From Myceligenerans pegani (GTDB taxonomy: Bacteria > Actinomycetota > Actinomycetes > Actinomycetales > Cellulomonadaceae), in contig NZ_JADBGR010000075.1 in the NCBI RefSeq assembly GCF_014892515.1, positions 1 to 50,431 on the forward strand: a DNA stretch of 50,431 nt, given 5' to 3'. Positions within the stretch are counted from its first letter, which is position 1. Each line of letters opens with the position of its first letter. The position numbers and the translations under genes were made by a program. The notes below the pieces were generated by a model that saw only the letters and a list, made by a program, of their open reading frames with translations, was not told where the DNA came from and did not search any database. Below, piece after piece: positions 15,931 to 25,961 of the stretch.

Positions 15931-16707
15931 ATGCGCATCGTCGTCACGGTCAAGTACGTCCCCGACATCAACACGGACCGGGGCTTCGAGGACTGTCGCG
16001 TCCGCCGCACGCCCGACGAGGGCACCCTCAACGAGCTCGACGAGAACGCCATCGAGGCCGCCCTGCAGCTCGTCGAGGCGGCCGGCGAGGGCGAGGTCGT
16101 CGCCCTGACGGTCGCGCCGCCCGACGGCGACCCCGCGCTGCGCAAGGCGTTCCAGCTCGGCGTCGACCGCGGTGTCCGGGTGTCCGACGACATCCTCGCC
16201 GGCGCCGACTACTTCGCGACCGCCGCGGCCCTGGCCGCCGCAGTCCGGAAGCTCGAGTCCGAGGGCCCCGTCGACCTGGTGATCACCGGCATGGCCGCAC
16301 TCGATGGCCTCGGCTCCGTGGTCCCGACGCTCCTCGCGACCGAACTCGGCCGCCCCGCGCTCACGCTGGCGAAGAAGCTCGGCGTGTCCGACGGCGTCCT
16401 GTCCGTGACCCGCGAGCACGACGACGTCACCGAGGAGCTCTCCGCGCCGCTGCCCGCCGTGCTGTCGGTCACGGACACCGCGAACCAGCCGCGGCTGCCC
16501 AACTTCAAGCGCATCATGGCCGCGCGCGGCAAGCAGGTCGAGGCGTGGACGGCGTCGGACCTCGGGCTCGACGCCGCACCCGCCGCCCGCACGCGCACGC
16601 TGAGCGCGGGCCCGCGGCCCGAGCGGCCCGAGGCGGAGCTCGTCACCGACAAGGGCGAGGGCGGCAAGGCCCTGGCCCAGTACCTGATCAAGAACGACCT
16701 GGTCTGA
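15931..16707 (+). CDS. etfB: Electron transfer flavoprotein beta subunit
   Basis: A protein of 258 residues. ETF beta and alpha form a soluble FAD/AMP heterodimer that passes electrons from acyl-CoA and other dehydrogenases to the respiratory chain. The N-terminus IVVTVKYVPDIN and the segment DLVITGMAALDGLGSVVPTLLATELG are typical of the beta (FixA) subunit, as is PAVLSVTDTANQPRLPNFKRIMAARGK, the recognition-loop and arginine region. The alpha subunit follows after 13 nt. The acyl-CoA dehydrogenase and ETF dehydrogenase partners are not in the window. The ATG sits 6 nt after TAGGGT. Confidence 0.95.
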   Translation: MRIVVTVKYVPDINTDRGFEDCRVRRTPDEGTLNELDENAIEAALQLVEAAGEGEVVALTVAPPDGDPALRKAFQLGVDRGVRVSDDILAGADYFATAAALAAAVRKLESEGPVDLVITGMAALDGLGSVVPTLLATELGRPALTLAKKLGVSDGVLSVTREHDDVTEELSAPLPAVLSVTDTANQPRLPNFKRIMAARGKQVEAWTASDLGLDAAPAARTRTLSAGPRPERPEAELVTDKGEGGKALAQYLIKNDLV

Positions 16708-16720
16708 GAGGGGACCCGAG

Positions 16721-17704
16721 ATGACGAACCGCACGGTCCTGGTCCTGCTCGACCCGGCCACCGAGATCCGCACCAGCGCCCTGGAGCTCTTCACGATCGC
16801 CCGCGGCCTCGGCACCGTCGAGGCCGTCGCCCTGGCAGGCGTCGGCGTCGAGGTGCTGGCACAGCTCGAGGCGTACGGCGTCGAGAGCGTGCACCAGGCC
16901 GAGTTCTCCGACGCCGCCGGCCGCGTCGTGACGGGCGACGAGCGGCACCTGCCCGCCGTCGTCGCCGCCGCGCTGGCCGCGGCGGTGCGCCGCGCGGACG
17001 CCGACGTCGTCCTGCTGCCGAGCAGCTTCGCGGCGAAGGAGGCGGCCGCCCTCACCGCCCACGCGCTGGGCGCCGGTCTGATCATCGACGCCGCGGGCGT
17101 GTCCGAGGGCGACGACGGACGCATCGTCGGGTCGAAGCGCGTCTTCGCCGGCTCGTGGGACACGTCGTGCGAGGTGACCACTGACGTCGCGGTGCTGACC
17201 GTCCGCGCGAACGCCGTCGTCCCCGCCCCGGCCGCGGCGCGCGTGAACACGCAGACCGAGCCGCTGCCCGTCGAGGTGCCGGAGCTGGGCGTGACGCTCG
17301 CGTCGCGCGAGGTGAAGGCCCGCTCGGGCGACCGGCCCCCGCTGGAGGAGGCGGCGATCGTCGTCGCCGGCGGGCGCGGGACCGACGGCGACTTCGGCCC
17401 CGTGACCGAGCTGGCCGACGCGCTCGGCGCCGCCGTCGGCGCGTCCCGCGACGCGGTGTTCGAGGGCTGGTGGGACACCTACGTCGGGCAGACCGGCGTC
17501 ACCGTCGCGCCGCGCGTGTACATCGGCGCGGGCATCTCGGGCGCGCCGCACCACCGGGGCGGCATGCAGGCGTCGCAGCACATCGTCGCCGTGAACAGCG
17601 ACCCGGAGGCCCCGATCTTCGAGATCTGCGACTTCGCGGTCATCGGCGAACTGGCGGACGTGCTCCCCCAGGCAGCGGAGGAGATCCGCAGGCACAAGGG
17701 CTGA
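16721..17704 (+). CDS. etfA: Electron transfer flavoprotein alpha subunit
   Basis: A protein of 327 residues. The N-terminal domain (1-190) shares the beta-subunit fold. The C-terminal FAD domain has VVAGGRGTDGDFGPVTELADALGAAVGASR, then YIGAGISGAPHHRGGMQASQHIVAVNSDPEAPIFEICDFAVIGEL, the signature region that binds FAD. A GAGAGGGGA element lies just before the ATG. It is co-transcribed with etfB. A hairpin terminator follows 5 nt after its stop, so this two-gene unit ends here. Confidence 0.95.
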   Translation: MTNRTVLVLLDPATEIRTSALELFTIARGLGTVEAVALAGVGVEVLAQLEAYGVESVHQAEFSDAAGRVVTGDERHLPAVVAAALAAAVRRADADVVLLPSSFAAKEAAALTAHALGAGLIIDAAGVSEGDDGRIVGSKRVFAGSWDTSCEVTTDVAVLTVRANAVVPAPAAARVNTQTEPLPVEVPELGVTLASREVKARSGDRPPLEEAAIVVAGGRGTDGDFGPVTELADALGAAVGASRDAVFEGWWDTYVGQTGVTVAPRVYIGAGISGAPHHRGGMQASQHIVAVNSDPEAPIFEICDFAVIGELADVLPQAAEEIRRHKG

Positions 17705-17708
17705 GCGT

Positions 17709-17736
17709 CACGCCGGCGATCACGGTCGCCGGCGTG
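17709..17736 (+). terminator. Terminator after etfBA
   Basis: A perfect 11-bp GC-rich stem (17709-17719 with 17726-17736) and a 6-nt loop directly follow the etfA stop codon. No T-run is present. Confidence 0.65.
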
Positions 17737-17743
17737 GAGCACG

Positions 17744-17749
17744 CAGAAT
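17744..17749 (+). promoter_or_regulatory. -10 element of the MoeB/ThiF gene, leaderless arrangement
   Basis: CAGAAT ends 6 nt before the ATG at 17756. The 8 nt between terminator and element leave no room for a longer leader. The -35 region would overlap the terminator stem. Confidence 0.4.
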
Positions 17750-17755
17750 GGAGCC

Positions 17756-18949
17756 ATGACGTCCCTGCCCCCGCTGGTGCCCGTCCGGGAGCCGCTGCCG
17801 CCCGGCGAGCGCCGCCGTGCCGCCCGGCACCTGCTGCTGGACGGGTTCGGACCCGAGGCGCAGGCGCGGCTCGCCGGGGCGCGGGTCGTCGTGATCGGCG
17901 CCGGCGGACTCGGATCGCCCGTGCTGCAGTACCTGGCCGCCGCCGGCGTGGGCACGCTCGGGATCGTGGACGACGACGTCGTCGCGCCGTCGAACCTGCA
18001 GCGGCAGGTCCTGCACGGGGTGGACGACGCCGGCCGGCCCAAGACCACCTCCGCCACCGACACCCTGCGCGCCCTGCGCGGCCCGGGCCTGAAGCTCGCC
18101 GAGCACCGGCTCCGCCTCGACGCCGCGAACGCCCGCGAGCTGCTGGCCGGCTACGACCTGGTCGTGGACGGCTCCGACACGTTCGCCACCCGGTACACCG
18201 TGTCCGCCGCCGCCGCCGCGCTCGGCATGCCCGTCGTGTGGGGGACCGTGCTGGGCTGGGACGGCCAGGTCGCGGTGTGGTGGTCCGCCGCCCCGGACGG
18301 GCGCGCCCTCACCTACCCGGACGTGTTCGGGCCGCAGCCGCCCGAGGGCGAGTCCTGCGAGACCGTCGGCGTGCTCGGCCCGGCGTGCGGCGCCGTCGGC
18401 TCGGCCATGGCGGTCGAGGCGGTCAAGCTCCTCACCGGCACGGGCGACGTCGCCCTCGGGCGCATCCTCGTCTACGACGCGCGCACCTCGGCCTGGGACA
18501 CCATCCCGCTCACCAGTCCGGGGCCACCCCCGGCGTCCGGCGACGGTCACGGGACTCGCGCGGCCCGGCCCGTCGGCGTCGATGATTCCGGCCGCCCGGG
18601 CTCCGACATCCCGCGACGCGACCCGCGGACCGTCGTCGTCCCCCGGAGTGACGCCACCGATGGCGGTGCCGGTACCGACGGGGACCTTGCCGTGCGCCTG
18701 CCCGACGGCGCGCTCGTGGTCGACGTCGGGCGCCTGCCCGCGCGCCTTCCCGCCGGAACCCCTGCCGTCCGCGCCGAGCTGGAAGCCCTCGCGGCCGGCG
18801 ACCTGCCCCCGGCGCTCGCGGACCACCCGCCCGACGCGCCGGTCGTCGTCGTGTGCGAACGAGGCCTGCGATCCCGCGGCGCGGCCGCGCTGCTCGCCGA
18901 CCTGGGCTGGAGCGATGTCACGCCCGCAGGTCACCTCCTGTTCACCTGA
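17756..18949 (+). CDS. MoeB/ThiF-type adenylyltransferase with rhodanese domain
   Basis: A protein of 397 residues. Residues 25-255 form an E1-like adenylating domain: GAGGLGSP (48-55) binds ATP, DDDVVAPSNLQRQ carries the catalytic Arg and Asp, and GSDTFATRY is also conserved. Residues 310-397 are rhodanese-like with C367 in VVCERGLRSRGAA as the persulfide Cys. A Pro/Asp-rich linker of about 50 residues joins them. Such MoeZ-like proteins activate the C-terminus of ubiquitin-like sulfur carriers (MoaD, ThiS, CysO) and transfer sulfur to it. The paired CxxC zinc site of E. coli MoeB is absent, as in many actinobacterial MoeZ proteins. The rhodanese part is shorter and more diverged than usual. 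Its 3' end overlaps the PHO box of the next gene. Confidence 0.85.
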   Translation: MTSLPPLVPVREPLPPGERRRAARHLLLDGFGPEAQARLAGARVVVIGAGGLGSPVLQYLAAAGVGTLGIVDDDVVAPSNLQRQVLHGVDDAGRPKTTSATDTLRALRGPGLKLAEHRLRLDAANARELLAGYDLVVDGSDTFATRYTVSAAAAALGMPVVWGTVLGWDGQVAVWWSAAPDGRALTYPDVFGPQPPEGESCETVGVLGPACGAVGSAMAVEAVKLLTGTGDVALGRILVYDARTSAWDTIPLTSPGPPPASGDGHGTRAARPVGVDDSGRPGSDIPRRDPRTVVVPRSDATDGGAGTDGDLAVRLPDGALVVDVGRLPARLPAGTPAVRAELEALAAGDLPPALADHPPDAPVVVVCERGLRSRGAAALLADLGWSDVTPAGHLLFT

Positions 18950-18962
18950 CCGTTCACACCCG
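18929..18962 (+). promoter_or_regulatory. PHO box upstream of phoX
   Basis: Direct repeat units GGTCACCTCCT (18929) and GTTCACCTGAC (18940) are spaced exactly 11 nt apart. A third, GTTCACACCCG (18952), follows with one extra nucleotide. This is the form of the actinobacterial PhoP operator (11-nt units beginning G[G/T]TCAC). A possible -10 element TAGCGT lies at 18989-18994. The box begins inside the coding end of the MoeB/ThiF gene. Confidence 0.75.
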
Positions 18963-19038
18963 GACGAAGTGAGGTCACGGCCCGCTCCTAGCGTCGGCGA
19001 CGACCGACCCCCCTCCCCGGTAGACCGGAGTCACCACG

Positions 19039-21171
19039 ATGACGATCGCCCCCGAGTCGCGCCCGCTGCTGCCCGTCGCGACCACTCCCCACTACGCGCG
19101 CGGCAAGCGCGCCGCCGCCACCTGCTACTGGAAGTGCGCCGACCAGTGCGCGCACCCGGCGCCCAACCCGAGTGCCAACGAGTACTTCCGCGACGTCGCC
19201 TCCAAGGCCCTGTCGCGCCGCGTCATGCTCGGCGGCATGGCCGTCGCGGCGGGCGCGGTCGTGATCGGCGCCGAGGCCATCGGCGCCGAGCCGGCCGCGG
19301 CGAGCACGCTCGCCGGCAAGGGCCACGGGTACGGACGCGGCAAGGGCCTGTCGTTCGGCCCCATCGAGACCCAGGACTGGACCGTCGACGACGTCGTCGT
19401 GCCGGAGGGCTACGAGTGGTCGACCATCATCCGCTGGGGCGACCCGATCCTGCCCGGCGGCCACGCCTTCGACGTGACCCGGCAGTCGCCCGCGCAGCAG
19501 GCCCGCCAGTTCGGCTACAACTGCGACTACCTCGACATCCTGCCCTCGAACCCGCGCCACCTGCGCTCCATGGTCGAGACGCGCCGCGGCCGCCGCGGCC
19601 TCCTCGTGGCGAACCACGAGTACACCAACCGCGACATCATGTTCGACGACTCGTACGACGACGCCACCAAGCGTGCGATCGAGCGGGCTGCGCACGGCAT
19701 GTCCGTGGTCGAGGTCGTGCGCCGGCGCGAGGGCGGGCCGTGGGACTACCTGCGGGTCGCCCCGAAGAACCGCCGCATCCACATGGACACCGAGTTCACG
19801 ATCGACGGCCCGGCGGCCGGGACCGACGCGATGAGGACCGTCGAGGACCCGACCGGGACGAAGGTGCGCGGCACGCTGAACAACTGCGCCGGCGGCACGA
19901 CGCCGTGGGGCACCGTGCTCTCCGGCGAGGAGAACTGGCACGGGTACCTCATCACGAGCGGCGAGGACGAGCGCGACGCCCGCTACGGCATCGAGACGGG
20001 CTCCACCCGGTACGGCTGGGAGCTCGACGACCCGCGCTTCGACACGAGGAACGCCGGCTACGAGAACGAGAAGAACCGCTTCGGCTGGGTCGTGGAGCTC
20101 GACCCCTACGACCCGACCGCGGCGCCCGTCAAGCACACCGCCCTGGGCCGGTTCAAGCACGAGGGCGCGAACGTCATCATCGCCCCGGACAAGCGGGTCG
20201 TGGTCTACATGGGCGACGACGAGCGGTTCGAGTACGTGTACAAGTTCGTCTCGAAGAACCGCATGCGCGACGGCGACGACCGCCGGACGCGCGCCTACAA
20301 CAAGACGCTCCTGAGCGAGGGCGACCTCTACGTCGCGAAGTTCCAGGGCGACTCCCCGGCCGGCGAGATCGACGGCTCCGGCAGCGTGCCGTCCGACGGA
20401 GCGTTCGACGGCACCGGCGAGTGGCTGCCCCTCGTGGTCGACGGCGAGTCGGCCGTGGACGGCATGTCCGTCGAGGAGGTCCTCATCTGGACGCGCATCG
20501 CCGCCGACCGCGTCGGTGCCACCAAGATGGACCGCCCCGAGGACGTCGAGCCGAACCCGTTCACCGGCAACGTGTACGTGGCCTGCACGAACAACTCGCA
20601 GCGCGGCTCGGCGGGCCGCGAGGCCGCGACGGAGATGAACCCGCGCAACGCGAACCGCGACGGCCACATCGTCGAGATCGTCGAGGGCGACCAGACCTCG
20701 ACCTGGTTCGCGTGGAACCTGCTGATCGTCGCGGGCGACCCGAGCGTGAACGACTCCACGTACTTCTCGGGCTTCCCGGCCGACAAGGTCTCGCCGATCT
20801 CGTGCCCCGACAACGTGGCGTTCGACACCGACGGCAACCTCTGGATCTCCACGGACGGCCAGCCCTCCGCGATCCAGAAGTGCGACGGGATCTTCCGGGT
20901 CACGCTCACCGGCCGCGAGCGCGGCAACGTGGAACAGTTCCTCTCGGTGCCGCGCTCGGGCGAGGCGTGCGGCCCGCTCGTCGACGTGCGCGACAAGATG
21001 GTCTACGTCAACGTCCAGCACCCGGGCGACGACGGCTCGTTCGCGGAGCCGACGTCCTACTTCCCGGACTACCTGGACGAGGGCGAGCGCGGGCCCGTGG
21101 GCTCGTGGCGCGGTCCGCGCCCGTCGACGGTCCAGGTGTACAAGAAGCACGGCGGCCGCCGCTGGTGGTGA
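19039..21171 (+). CDS. PhoX-family alkaline phosphatase, Tat-exported
   Basis: A protein of 710 residues of the PhoX (DUF839) family, calcium/iron-dependent phosphatases that release phosphate from organic monoesters outside the cell. The Tat signal is SRRVMLGG at 59-66 followed by a hydrophobic stretch to about residue 90, preceded by an unusually long n-region (58 residues) that also contains CYWKCADQC. Propeller motifs include NHEYTNRD, CAGGTTPWGTVLSGEENW, KMDRPEDVEPNPFTGNVYVACTNN and CPDNVAFDTDGNLWISTDGQP, the usual metal-binding segments. The PHO box upstream argues for induction by phosphate starvation through PhoP. A strong terminator follows, so the gene is monocistronic. Confidence 0.9.
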   Translation: MTIAPESRPLLPVATTPHYARGKRAAATCYWKCADQCAHPAPNPSANEYFRDVASKALSRRVMLGGMAVAAGAVVIGAEAIGAEPAAASTLAGKGHGYGRGKGLSFGPIETQDWTVDDVVVPEGYEWSTIIRWGDPILPGGHAFDVTRQSPAQQARQFGYNCDYLDILPSNPRHLRSMVETRRGRRGLLVANHEYTNRDIMFDDSYDDATKRAIERAAHGMSVVEVVRRREGGPWDYLRVAPKNRRIHMDTEFTIDGPAAGTDAMRTVEDPTGTKVRGTLNNCAGGTTPWGTVLSGEENWHGYLITSGEDERDARYGIETGSTRYGWELDDPRFDTRNAGYENEKNRFGWVVELDPYDPTAAPVKHTALGRFKHEGANVIIAPDKRVVVYMGDDERFEYVYKFVSKNRMRDGDDRRTRAYNKTLLSEGDLYVAKFQGDSPAGEIDGSGSVPSDGAFDGTGEWLPLVVDGESAVDGMSVEEVLIWTRIAADRVGATKMDRPEDVEPNPFTGNVYVACTNNSQRGSAGREAATEMNPRNANRDGHIVEIVEGDQTSTWFAWNLLIVAGDPSVNDSTYFSGFPADKVSPISCPDNVAFDTDGNLWISTDGQPSAIQKCDGIFRVTLTGRERGNVEQFLSVPRSGEACGPLVDVRDKMVYVNVQHPGDDGSFAEPTSYFPDYLDEGERGPVGSWRGPRPSTVQVYKKHGGRRWW

Positions 21172-21193
21172 CGCCGCCGGTCGTGCCGTGACA

Positions 21194-21233
21194 CCGTGCG
21201 GGGAGCGGGCCGCCCGGCCCGCTCCCCGCACGG
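21194..21233 (+). terminator. Strong terminator after phoX
   Basis: A perfect 18-bp stem (21194-21211 with 21216-21233) and a GCCC tetraloop lie 23 nt after the phoX stop. It is the longest perfect hairpin I found in the window and separates phoX from iscS. Confidence 0.85.
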
Positions 21234-21272
21234 GTGGGAAGTAAAAGCACCCTCCGTCGGTTCGTAGACTTG

Positions 21273-22553
21273 ATGGACGTGACCGCCTCCCTGACCGAGC
21301 CCGCCGCCGGGCCCGGCGCCGAGTTCGCGATCGACGGCTCCGAGCCGCCGCCGGACACCGGCGCCTACCTCGACCACGCCGCCACCACGCCGATGACCTC
21401 GGCCGCGCTGGCGGCGTTCGTCGAGCACGCGCGCCACACCGGCAACGCCTCGTCCCTGCACTCGGCAGGCCGCGCCGCCCGGCGCACCGTCGAGGAGTCC
21501 CGCGAGACCGTCGCGGCCGCGCTCGGGGCGCGCCCCAGCGAGGTGATCTTCACCGCGAGCGGCACCGAGGCCGACAACCTCGCGATCAAGGGCATGTTCT
21601 GGGGCCGCCGCGCCGAGGACAAGCGCCGCACCCGCATCCTCGTGTCCGCCGTCGAGCACCACGCCGTGCTCGACCCCGCCTTCTGGCTGGCCGGGCATGC
21701 CGGCGCCCAGGTGATCCTCCTCCCCGTCGACGCCGAGGGCCGCCTCGACCTCGACGCCCTGCGCGCCGAACTCGCCGAGCACCACGCCGAGACCGCGCTC
21801 GTCTCCGTCATGTGGGCCAACAACGAGGTCGGCACCGTCCAGCCCGTCCAGGACGTCGTCCGGATCGCCCGGCACCACGACATCCCCGTCCACGCCGACG
21901 CCGTCCAGGCCGTCGGCCAGCTGCCCGTCGACTTCGCCGCGTCCGGGGCCGACGCCATGACCGTCAGCGGCCACAAGCTCGGCGGTCCCGCCGGCGTCGG
22001 CGCCCTGCTGGCACGCCGGGACCTCCCGCTCGACGCCGTCCTGCACGGCGGCGGCCAGGAGCGCGGCGTCCGTTCCGGCACCCTCGACGTCCCCGCCGTC
22101 GCGGCGTTCGCCGTCGCCGTGCGCGACGCCGTCGCCGGCCGCGAGGCCCACGCCGCGCGCATCGCCGCCCTCCGCGACGAACTCGTCGCCCACGTGCGCG
22201 ACGCCGTCCCCGACGCCATCCTCTGCGGCCCCGACCCGCAGGCCGACCCCGGCGGTCGCCTGCCCGGCAACGCCCACTTCGCCTTCCCCGGCGCCGAGGG
22301 CGACTCGCTCCTCTACCTGCTCGACTCCGCCGGCGTCCAGGCCTCCACCGGATCCGCCTGCCAGGCCGGCGTCCCCCAGCCCTCGCACGTCCTGCTCGCC
22401 ATGGGTGTCCCCGAGACCGCCGCGCGCGGAGCCCTGCGATTCTCCCTCGGCACCACCTCCACCCGGGACGACGTCGCACGCCTCGTCGCCGCCCTGCCGC
22501 AGGTCGTCGAACGCGCACGCGCCGCCGGACTCGTCGGAGGTGGCCGATCGTGA
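21273..22553 (+). CDS. iscS: Cysteine desulfurase
   Basis: A protein of 426 residues. This PLP enzyme takes sulfur from cysteine to give a persulfide and alanine, supplying MnmA and Fe-S assembly. [10 protein letters not shown] marks the start of the fold. The PLP Lys is in [10 protein letters not shown] (about residue 235). The active-site loop Cys is in [21 protein letters not shown] (about 363). The ATG at 21273 and GTG at 21279 are both possible; TAGACT at 21265-21270 suggests a very short or absent leader. Its stop overlaps the GTG start of mnmA by 4 nt, coupling sulfur donor and acceptor. The N-terminus before YLDHAATT is about 30 residues longer than in E. coli IscS. Confidence 0.92.
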   Translation: MDVTASLTEPAAGPGAEFAIDGSEPPPDTGAYLDHAATTPMTSAALAAFVEHARHTGNASSLHSAGRAARRTVEESRETVAAALGARPSEVIFTASGTEADNLAIKGMFWGRRAEDKRRTRILVSAVEHHAVLDPAFWLAGHAGAQVILLPVDAEGRLDLDALRAELAEHHAETALVSVMWANNEVGTVQPVQDVVRIARHHDIPVHADAVQAVGQLPVDFAASGADAMTVSGHKLGGPAGVGALLARRDLPLDAVLHGGGQERGVRSGTLDVPAVAAFAVAVRDAVAGREAHAARIAALRDELVAHVRDAVPDAILCGPDPQADPGGRLPGNAHFAFPGAEGDSLLYLLDSAGVQASTGSACQAGVPQPSHVLLAMGVPETAARGALRFSLGTTSTRDDVARLVAALPQVVERARAAGLVGGGRS

Positions 22554-23674
22554 AGGTACTGGCAGCGATGTCCGGCGGGGTCGACTCCGCCGTCGCCGCG
22601 GCGCTCGCGGTGGAGGCGGGGCACGACGTCGTCGGCGTGCACATGGCCCTGTCGCGCAACCGCGACCGGTTCCGCACCGGCTCGCGCGGATGCTGCTCCA
22701 TCGAGGACGCCGGGGACGCCCGCCGCGCCGCCGACGTGCTCGGCATCCCGTACTACGTGTGGGACCTGTCCGAGACGTTCGAGGAGACGGTGGTGGCCGA
22801 CTTCCTGTCGGAGTACGAGGCGGGCCGCACGCCCAACCCGTGCGTGCGCTGCAACGAGCACATCAAGTTCGAGGCGCTGCTCGACAAGGCGACCGCCCTC
22901 GGCTTCGACGCCGTCGCGACGGGACACTACGCCCGGATCGAGGTGTCCGACGACGGCGCGGGCGAGGTCGCCCGCGAGCTGCACCGCTCTCCGAACACGG
23001 CGAAGGACCAGTCCTACGTGCTGGCGGTGATGGGTCCGCAGCGCCTGGCGCGCGCGATGTTCCCGCTCGGCGGCTTCGCGACCAAGGACGAGGTCCGTGC
23101 CGAGGCCGCGAAGCGCGGCCTGTCGGTCTCCGCGAAGCCGGACTCCTACGACATCTGCTTCGTGGCCGACGGCGACACCCGCGGTTTCCTGCGCGAGCGC
23201 CTGGGCTCGAAGCCTGGAGAGATCGTCGACACCTCGGGCACGGTGGTCGGCGAGCACGACGGCGCCTACGCGTACACGGTGGGCCAGCGCAAGGGGCTCG
23301 GACTGGGCCGCCCGGCCGCGGACGGGAAGGCGCGCTACGTGGTCGACGTGCAGACCTCGACCAACACCGTGGTGGTGGGCCCGGCCGAGCTGCTGAGCGT
23401 GAACCGGATCGCGGGGGAGAAGGCGATCTGGTTCGACGGCGTGCTCGACGCCCTCTCCTCCGACGACGGCTGGTTCGCCGCCGAGGTCCAGGTCCGCGCC
23501 CACGGCGCTCCGGTCCCGGCGCGTGTCCGGGCCGCGGGACCGGCGTCGGACACGATGGAGATCGAGCTGACCGGCGAGCCGCTCCGCGGCGTGGCGGCCG
23601 GCCAGTCCGTCGTCGCCTACGCGGGAACCCGCGTCCTGGGCCAGGCCACGGTCACGGCCGCCCGGCGGGCGTGA
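22550..23674 (+). CDS. mnmA: tRNA 2-thiouridylase MnmA
   Basis: A protein of 374 residues. MnmA adenylates U34 of tRNA Lys/Glu/Gln and replaces the 2-oxygen with sulfur delivered from the cysteine desulfurase. The PP-loop SGGVDS is at residues 8-13, NPCVRC at about 96-101 supplies C98, and DSYDICFV supplies C203, the two catalytic cysteines. KDQSYVL and [12 protein letters not shown] are further signatures. The GTG start is inside the iscS stop (GTGA). The last 23 nt of the gene overlap the 3' end of the convergent peptidase gene. Confidence 0.95.
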   Translation: MKVLAAMSGGVDSAVAAALAVEAGHDVVGVHMALSRNRDRFRTGSRGCCSIEDAGDARRAADVLGIPYYVWDLSETFEETVVADFLSEYEAGRTPNPCVRCNEHIKFEALLDKATALGFDAVATGHYARIEVSDDGAGEVARELHRSPNTAKDQSYVLAVMGPQRLARAMFPLGGFATKDEVRAEAAKRGLSVSAKPDSYDICFVADGDTRGFLRERLGSKPGEIVDTSGTVVGEHDGAYAYTVGQRKGLGLGRPAADGKARYVVDVQTSTNTVVVGPAELLSVNRIAGEKAIWFDGVLDALSSDDGWFAAEVQVRAHGAPVPARVRAAGPASDTMEIELTGEPLRGVAAGQSVVAYAGTRVLGQATVTAARRA

Positions 23675-25826
23675 GGCGGTTCCACAGGAACGTCCAGTGG
23701 GTGGCCGCCATGTAGGCCGCCTGGCCGTTGTCCGCGGCGCCGCCGTGGCCGCCCTCGATGTTCTCGTAGTAGGTCACGTCCTTGCCGTGCGCGAGCATGA
23801 GCGCCGCCAGCTTGCGGGCGTGGCCCGGGTGCACGCGGTCGTCCTTGGTCGACGTGGTGAACAGCACCGGCGGGTACTCCCGCTCCCCGGAGAACAGGTG
23901 GTAGGGCGAGAACCCGCGCAGGAACTCCCAGTCGTCCGTGTCCGGGTCGCCGTACTCCGCCCTCCAGGAGGCGCCCGCCAGCAGGTGGGAGTACCGCTTC
24001 ATGTCCAGCAGCGGCACGCCCACGATCACGGCGCCGAACAGCTCCGGGTACTGCGTGAGCATGTTCCCGGCGAGCAGGCCGCCGTTGGACCGGCCCTCCA
24101 TCCCGAGGCGCCCGGGCTCGGTGACCCCGGTGGCGACGAGGTCGCGGGCGACGGCCACGAAGTCCTCGTAGGCCCGGTGCCGCTTCTCCCGCAGGGCCGC
24201 CTGGTGCCAGGCCGGGCCGTACTCGCCCCCGCCCCGGATGTTCGCGACCGCGTACACGCCGCCCCGCTCGAGCCACGCCCGGCCGATCGTCCCCGAGTAG
24301 GCGGGTTGCAGTGCGATCTCGAAACCGCCGTAGCCCCACAGGAGCGTCGGGGCGGCGGCGTCGCCGTCGAGCACGCCGGCGTGGCCCACGAGGAAGTAGG
24401 GCACCCGGGTGCCGTCGTCGGACGTCGTGAACCGCTGCCGCGCGACGAGGCCGCCGGCCTCGAACCGCTCCGGGGCCGACTTGAGCGGCGCCGGCGAGGC
24501 CGGTCCGCCGTCGGGGCCCGCGTCCGGGGCGGCGGAGCCGCGCGCCAGCGTCGGCGGGGTGAGGAAGCCCGTGGTCGTGACCCAGACGTCGTCCGAGTCG
24601 ACGGCGTCGACCGAGCTCACGCTCACCGACAGCAGCTCGCCCGACACCGGCAGCTCCGAGCGTGCCCACGGCCGGCCCAGCACCGCGGAGGGCCCGTCCG
24701 GGCCCTCCGGCACCTCGGGCGGCGTCAGCACGAACGGCTGGTTCGTGACGTCCTCGAGGACGTTGACCACGAGATGGTGGCGCGTCCAGGCCGTCCCGGC
24801 CAGGGACGTCGTCGCGGTCGGCGCGAACAGCACCGTGAGCTGCCGCGCCCCGGCCAGGAACGCGTCGAGCGGCGCCGCGAGCAGCGACCCGGCGCGGTAC
24901 GTCCCGCCGTCGGTCTCCCAGTCGTCGCGCAGTCGCACGAGCAGCCACTCCCGGTGCAGCCCGACGTTCGCCGAGTCGGGCACGTCGATCCGCACGAGCT
25001 CCTGCTCGGGCGTCCCGACCGCCGTCACCAGCCAGGTCTCGCTCGTGAAGAAGGACGGCGCCCGCACCACGAGATCGCGCTCGAACCCCGGCGTGCGCGA
25101 CCGCCGCGCCGACACCACGACGTCCGTCTCCTCCCCCTCGAACACGGTCACCGCCTCCGCCATCGGCGTGCCGCGCCGCCACAGCCTCGCGATCCGGGGG
25201 TAGCCCGACGTCGTCGTCGTGCCCTCGCCGAAGTCCGTGGACAGGTACACGGTGTCCGCGTCGATCCAGCCGAGGCTCCCCTTGGCGGCCGGCCGGACGA
25301 ACCCGCCCTCCTCGGCCGGCACGAACCTCTTGTCGACGAGGTCGAACTCCCGCGTGACGTCCGTGTCCGACCCGCCCGGGGACAGGTCCACCAGCGCCCG
25401 CCGCCACGGCTCACCCGCCGCGAGCTGCTCGGGGGTGGGGCGCAGCACGGACGCGCCGTGCCACACCCAGCTCTCGCCCTCCTCCTCGGCCAGCGCGTCC
25501 AGGTCGAGGACCGTCTCCCACTCGGGGTGGTCGTTCGCGTACGACGACGGCGTCGTGCGCCGCCACACCCCCTTCACGTGCCGCGCGTCACGCCAGAAGT
25601 TGTAGTAGTGCTCGCCGACCTGGGACACGTGCGGGATCTTGTCCTCCGCGTCGAGCACCTCCCTGACCTGCTTCTCGATCTCGTCGAACAGCTCGCCCCC
25701 GAGCCGGTTGGACATGTCCGCGTTGCGTTCGCGGACCCAGGCCAGGGCCTCGTCGCCGGACACGTTCTCGAGCCAGGTGTAGGGGTCGTCGGACGGATCG
25801 AGCGGGGTGGTGGGTGCGGCAGCCAT
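23652..25826 (-). CDS. Prolyl oligopeptidase (S9A)
   Basis: A protein of 724 residues with the two-domain S9A plan: an N-terminal seven-bladed propeller (about 75-440) that limits access to small peptides, and a C-terminal alpha/beta hydrolase (450-724). Catalytic Ser is S580 in [11 protein letters not shown], Asp lies in [11 protein letters not shown] and His is H694 in [10 protein letters not shown]. There is no signal peptide, so it is probably cytoplasmic and cleaves proline-containing oligopeptides. The ATG lies 6 nt after TAGTGT (leaderless arrangement). A Gly/Pro/Ala-rich insert near residues 425-445 is a local oddity. It sits between mnmA and the conservon, where relatives usually have other genes. 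Confidence 0.93.
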   Translation of the reverse strand: MAAAPTTPLDPSDDPYTWLENVSGDEALAWVRERNADMSNRLGGELFDEIEKQVREVLDAEDKIPHVSQVGEHYYNFWRDARHVKGVWRRTTPSSYANDHPEWETVLDLDALAEEEGESWVWHGASVLRPTPEQLAAGEPWRRALVDLSPGGSDTDVTREFDLVDKRFVPAEEGGFVRPAAKGSLGWIDADTVYLSTDFGEGTTTTSGYPRIARLWRRGTPMAEAVTVFEGEETDVVVSARRSRTPGFERDLVVRAPSFFTSETWLVTAVGTPEQELVRIDVPDSANVGLHREWLLVRLRDDWETDGGTYRAGSLLAAPLDAFLAGARQLTVLFAPTATTSLAGTAWTRHHLVVNVLEDVTNQPFVLTPPEVPEGPDGPSAVLGRPWARSELPVSGELLSVSVSSVDAVDSDDVWVTTTGFLTPPTLARGSAAPDAGPDGGPASPAPLKSAPERFEAGGLVARQRFTTSDDGTRVPYFLVGHAGVLDGDAAAPTLLWGYGGFEIALQPAYSGTIGRAWLERGGVYAVANIRGGGEYGPAWHQAALREKRHRAYEDFVAVARDLVATGVTEPGRLGMEGRSNGGLLAGNMLTQYPELFGAVIVGVPLLDMKRYSHLLAGASWRAEYGDPDTDDWEFLRGFSPYHLFSGEREYPPVLFTTSTKDDRVHPGHARKLAALMLAHGKDVTYYENIEGGHGGAADNGQAAYMAATHWTFLWNRLTPAGRP

Positions 25827-25832
25827 GAGGGA

Positions 25833-25838
25833 ACACTA
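25833..25838 (-). promoter_or_regulatory. -10 element of the prolyl oligopeptidase gene
   Basis: Minus-strand TAGTGT ends exactly 6 nt before the ATG at 25826, with only TCCCTC between and no ribosome binding site, so the mRNA is predicted to be leaderless. Confidence 0.5.
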
Positions 25839-25961
25839 ACTTTTCACCATCGACCGCCGGGCTTCCGGGCGGCAGAAGGTGGCCGTTCCGGGGGAAAATT
25901 CCTGTTCACACCACGATTGAGGGGTACCGCCGGATTTCGTCCTGTGGTAGAACTCGAACCC

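Noticed and set aside
25869-25883. GCAGAAG near 25873 as another ROK site
   Set aside because: Only a half-site, with no facing arm and no TTGAC in the centre.
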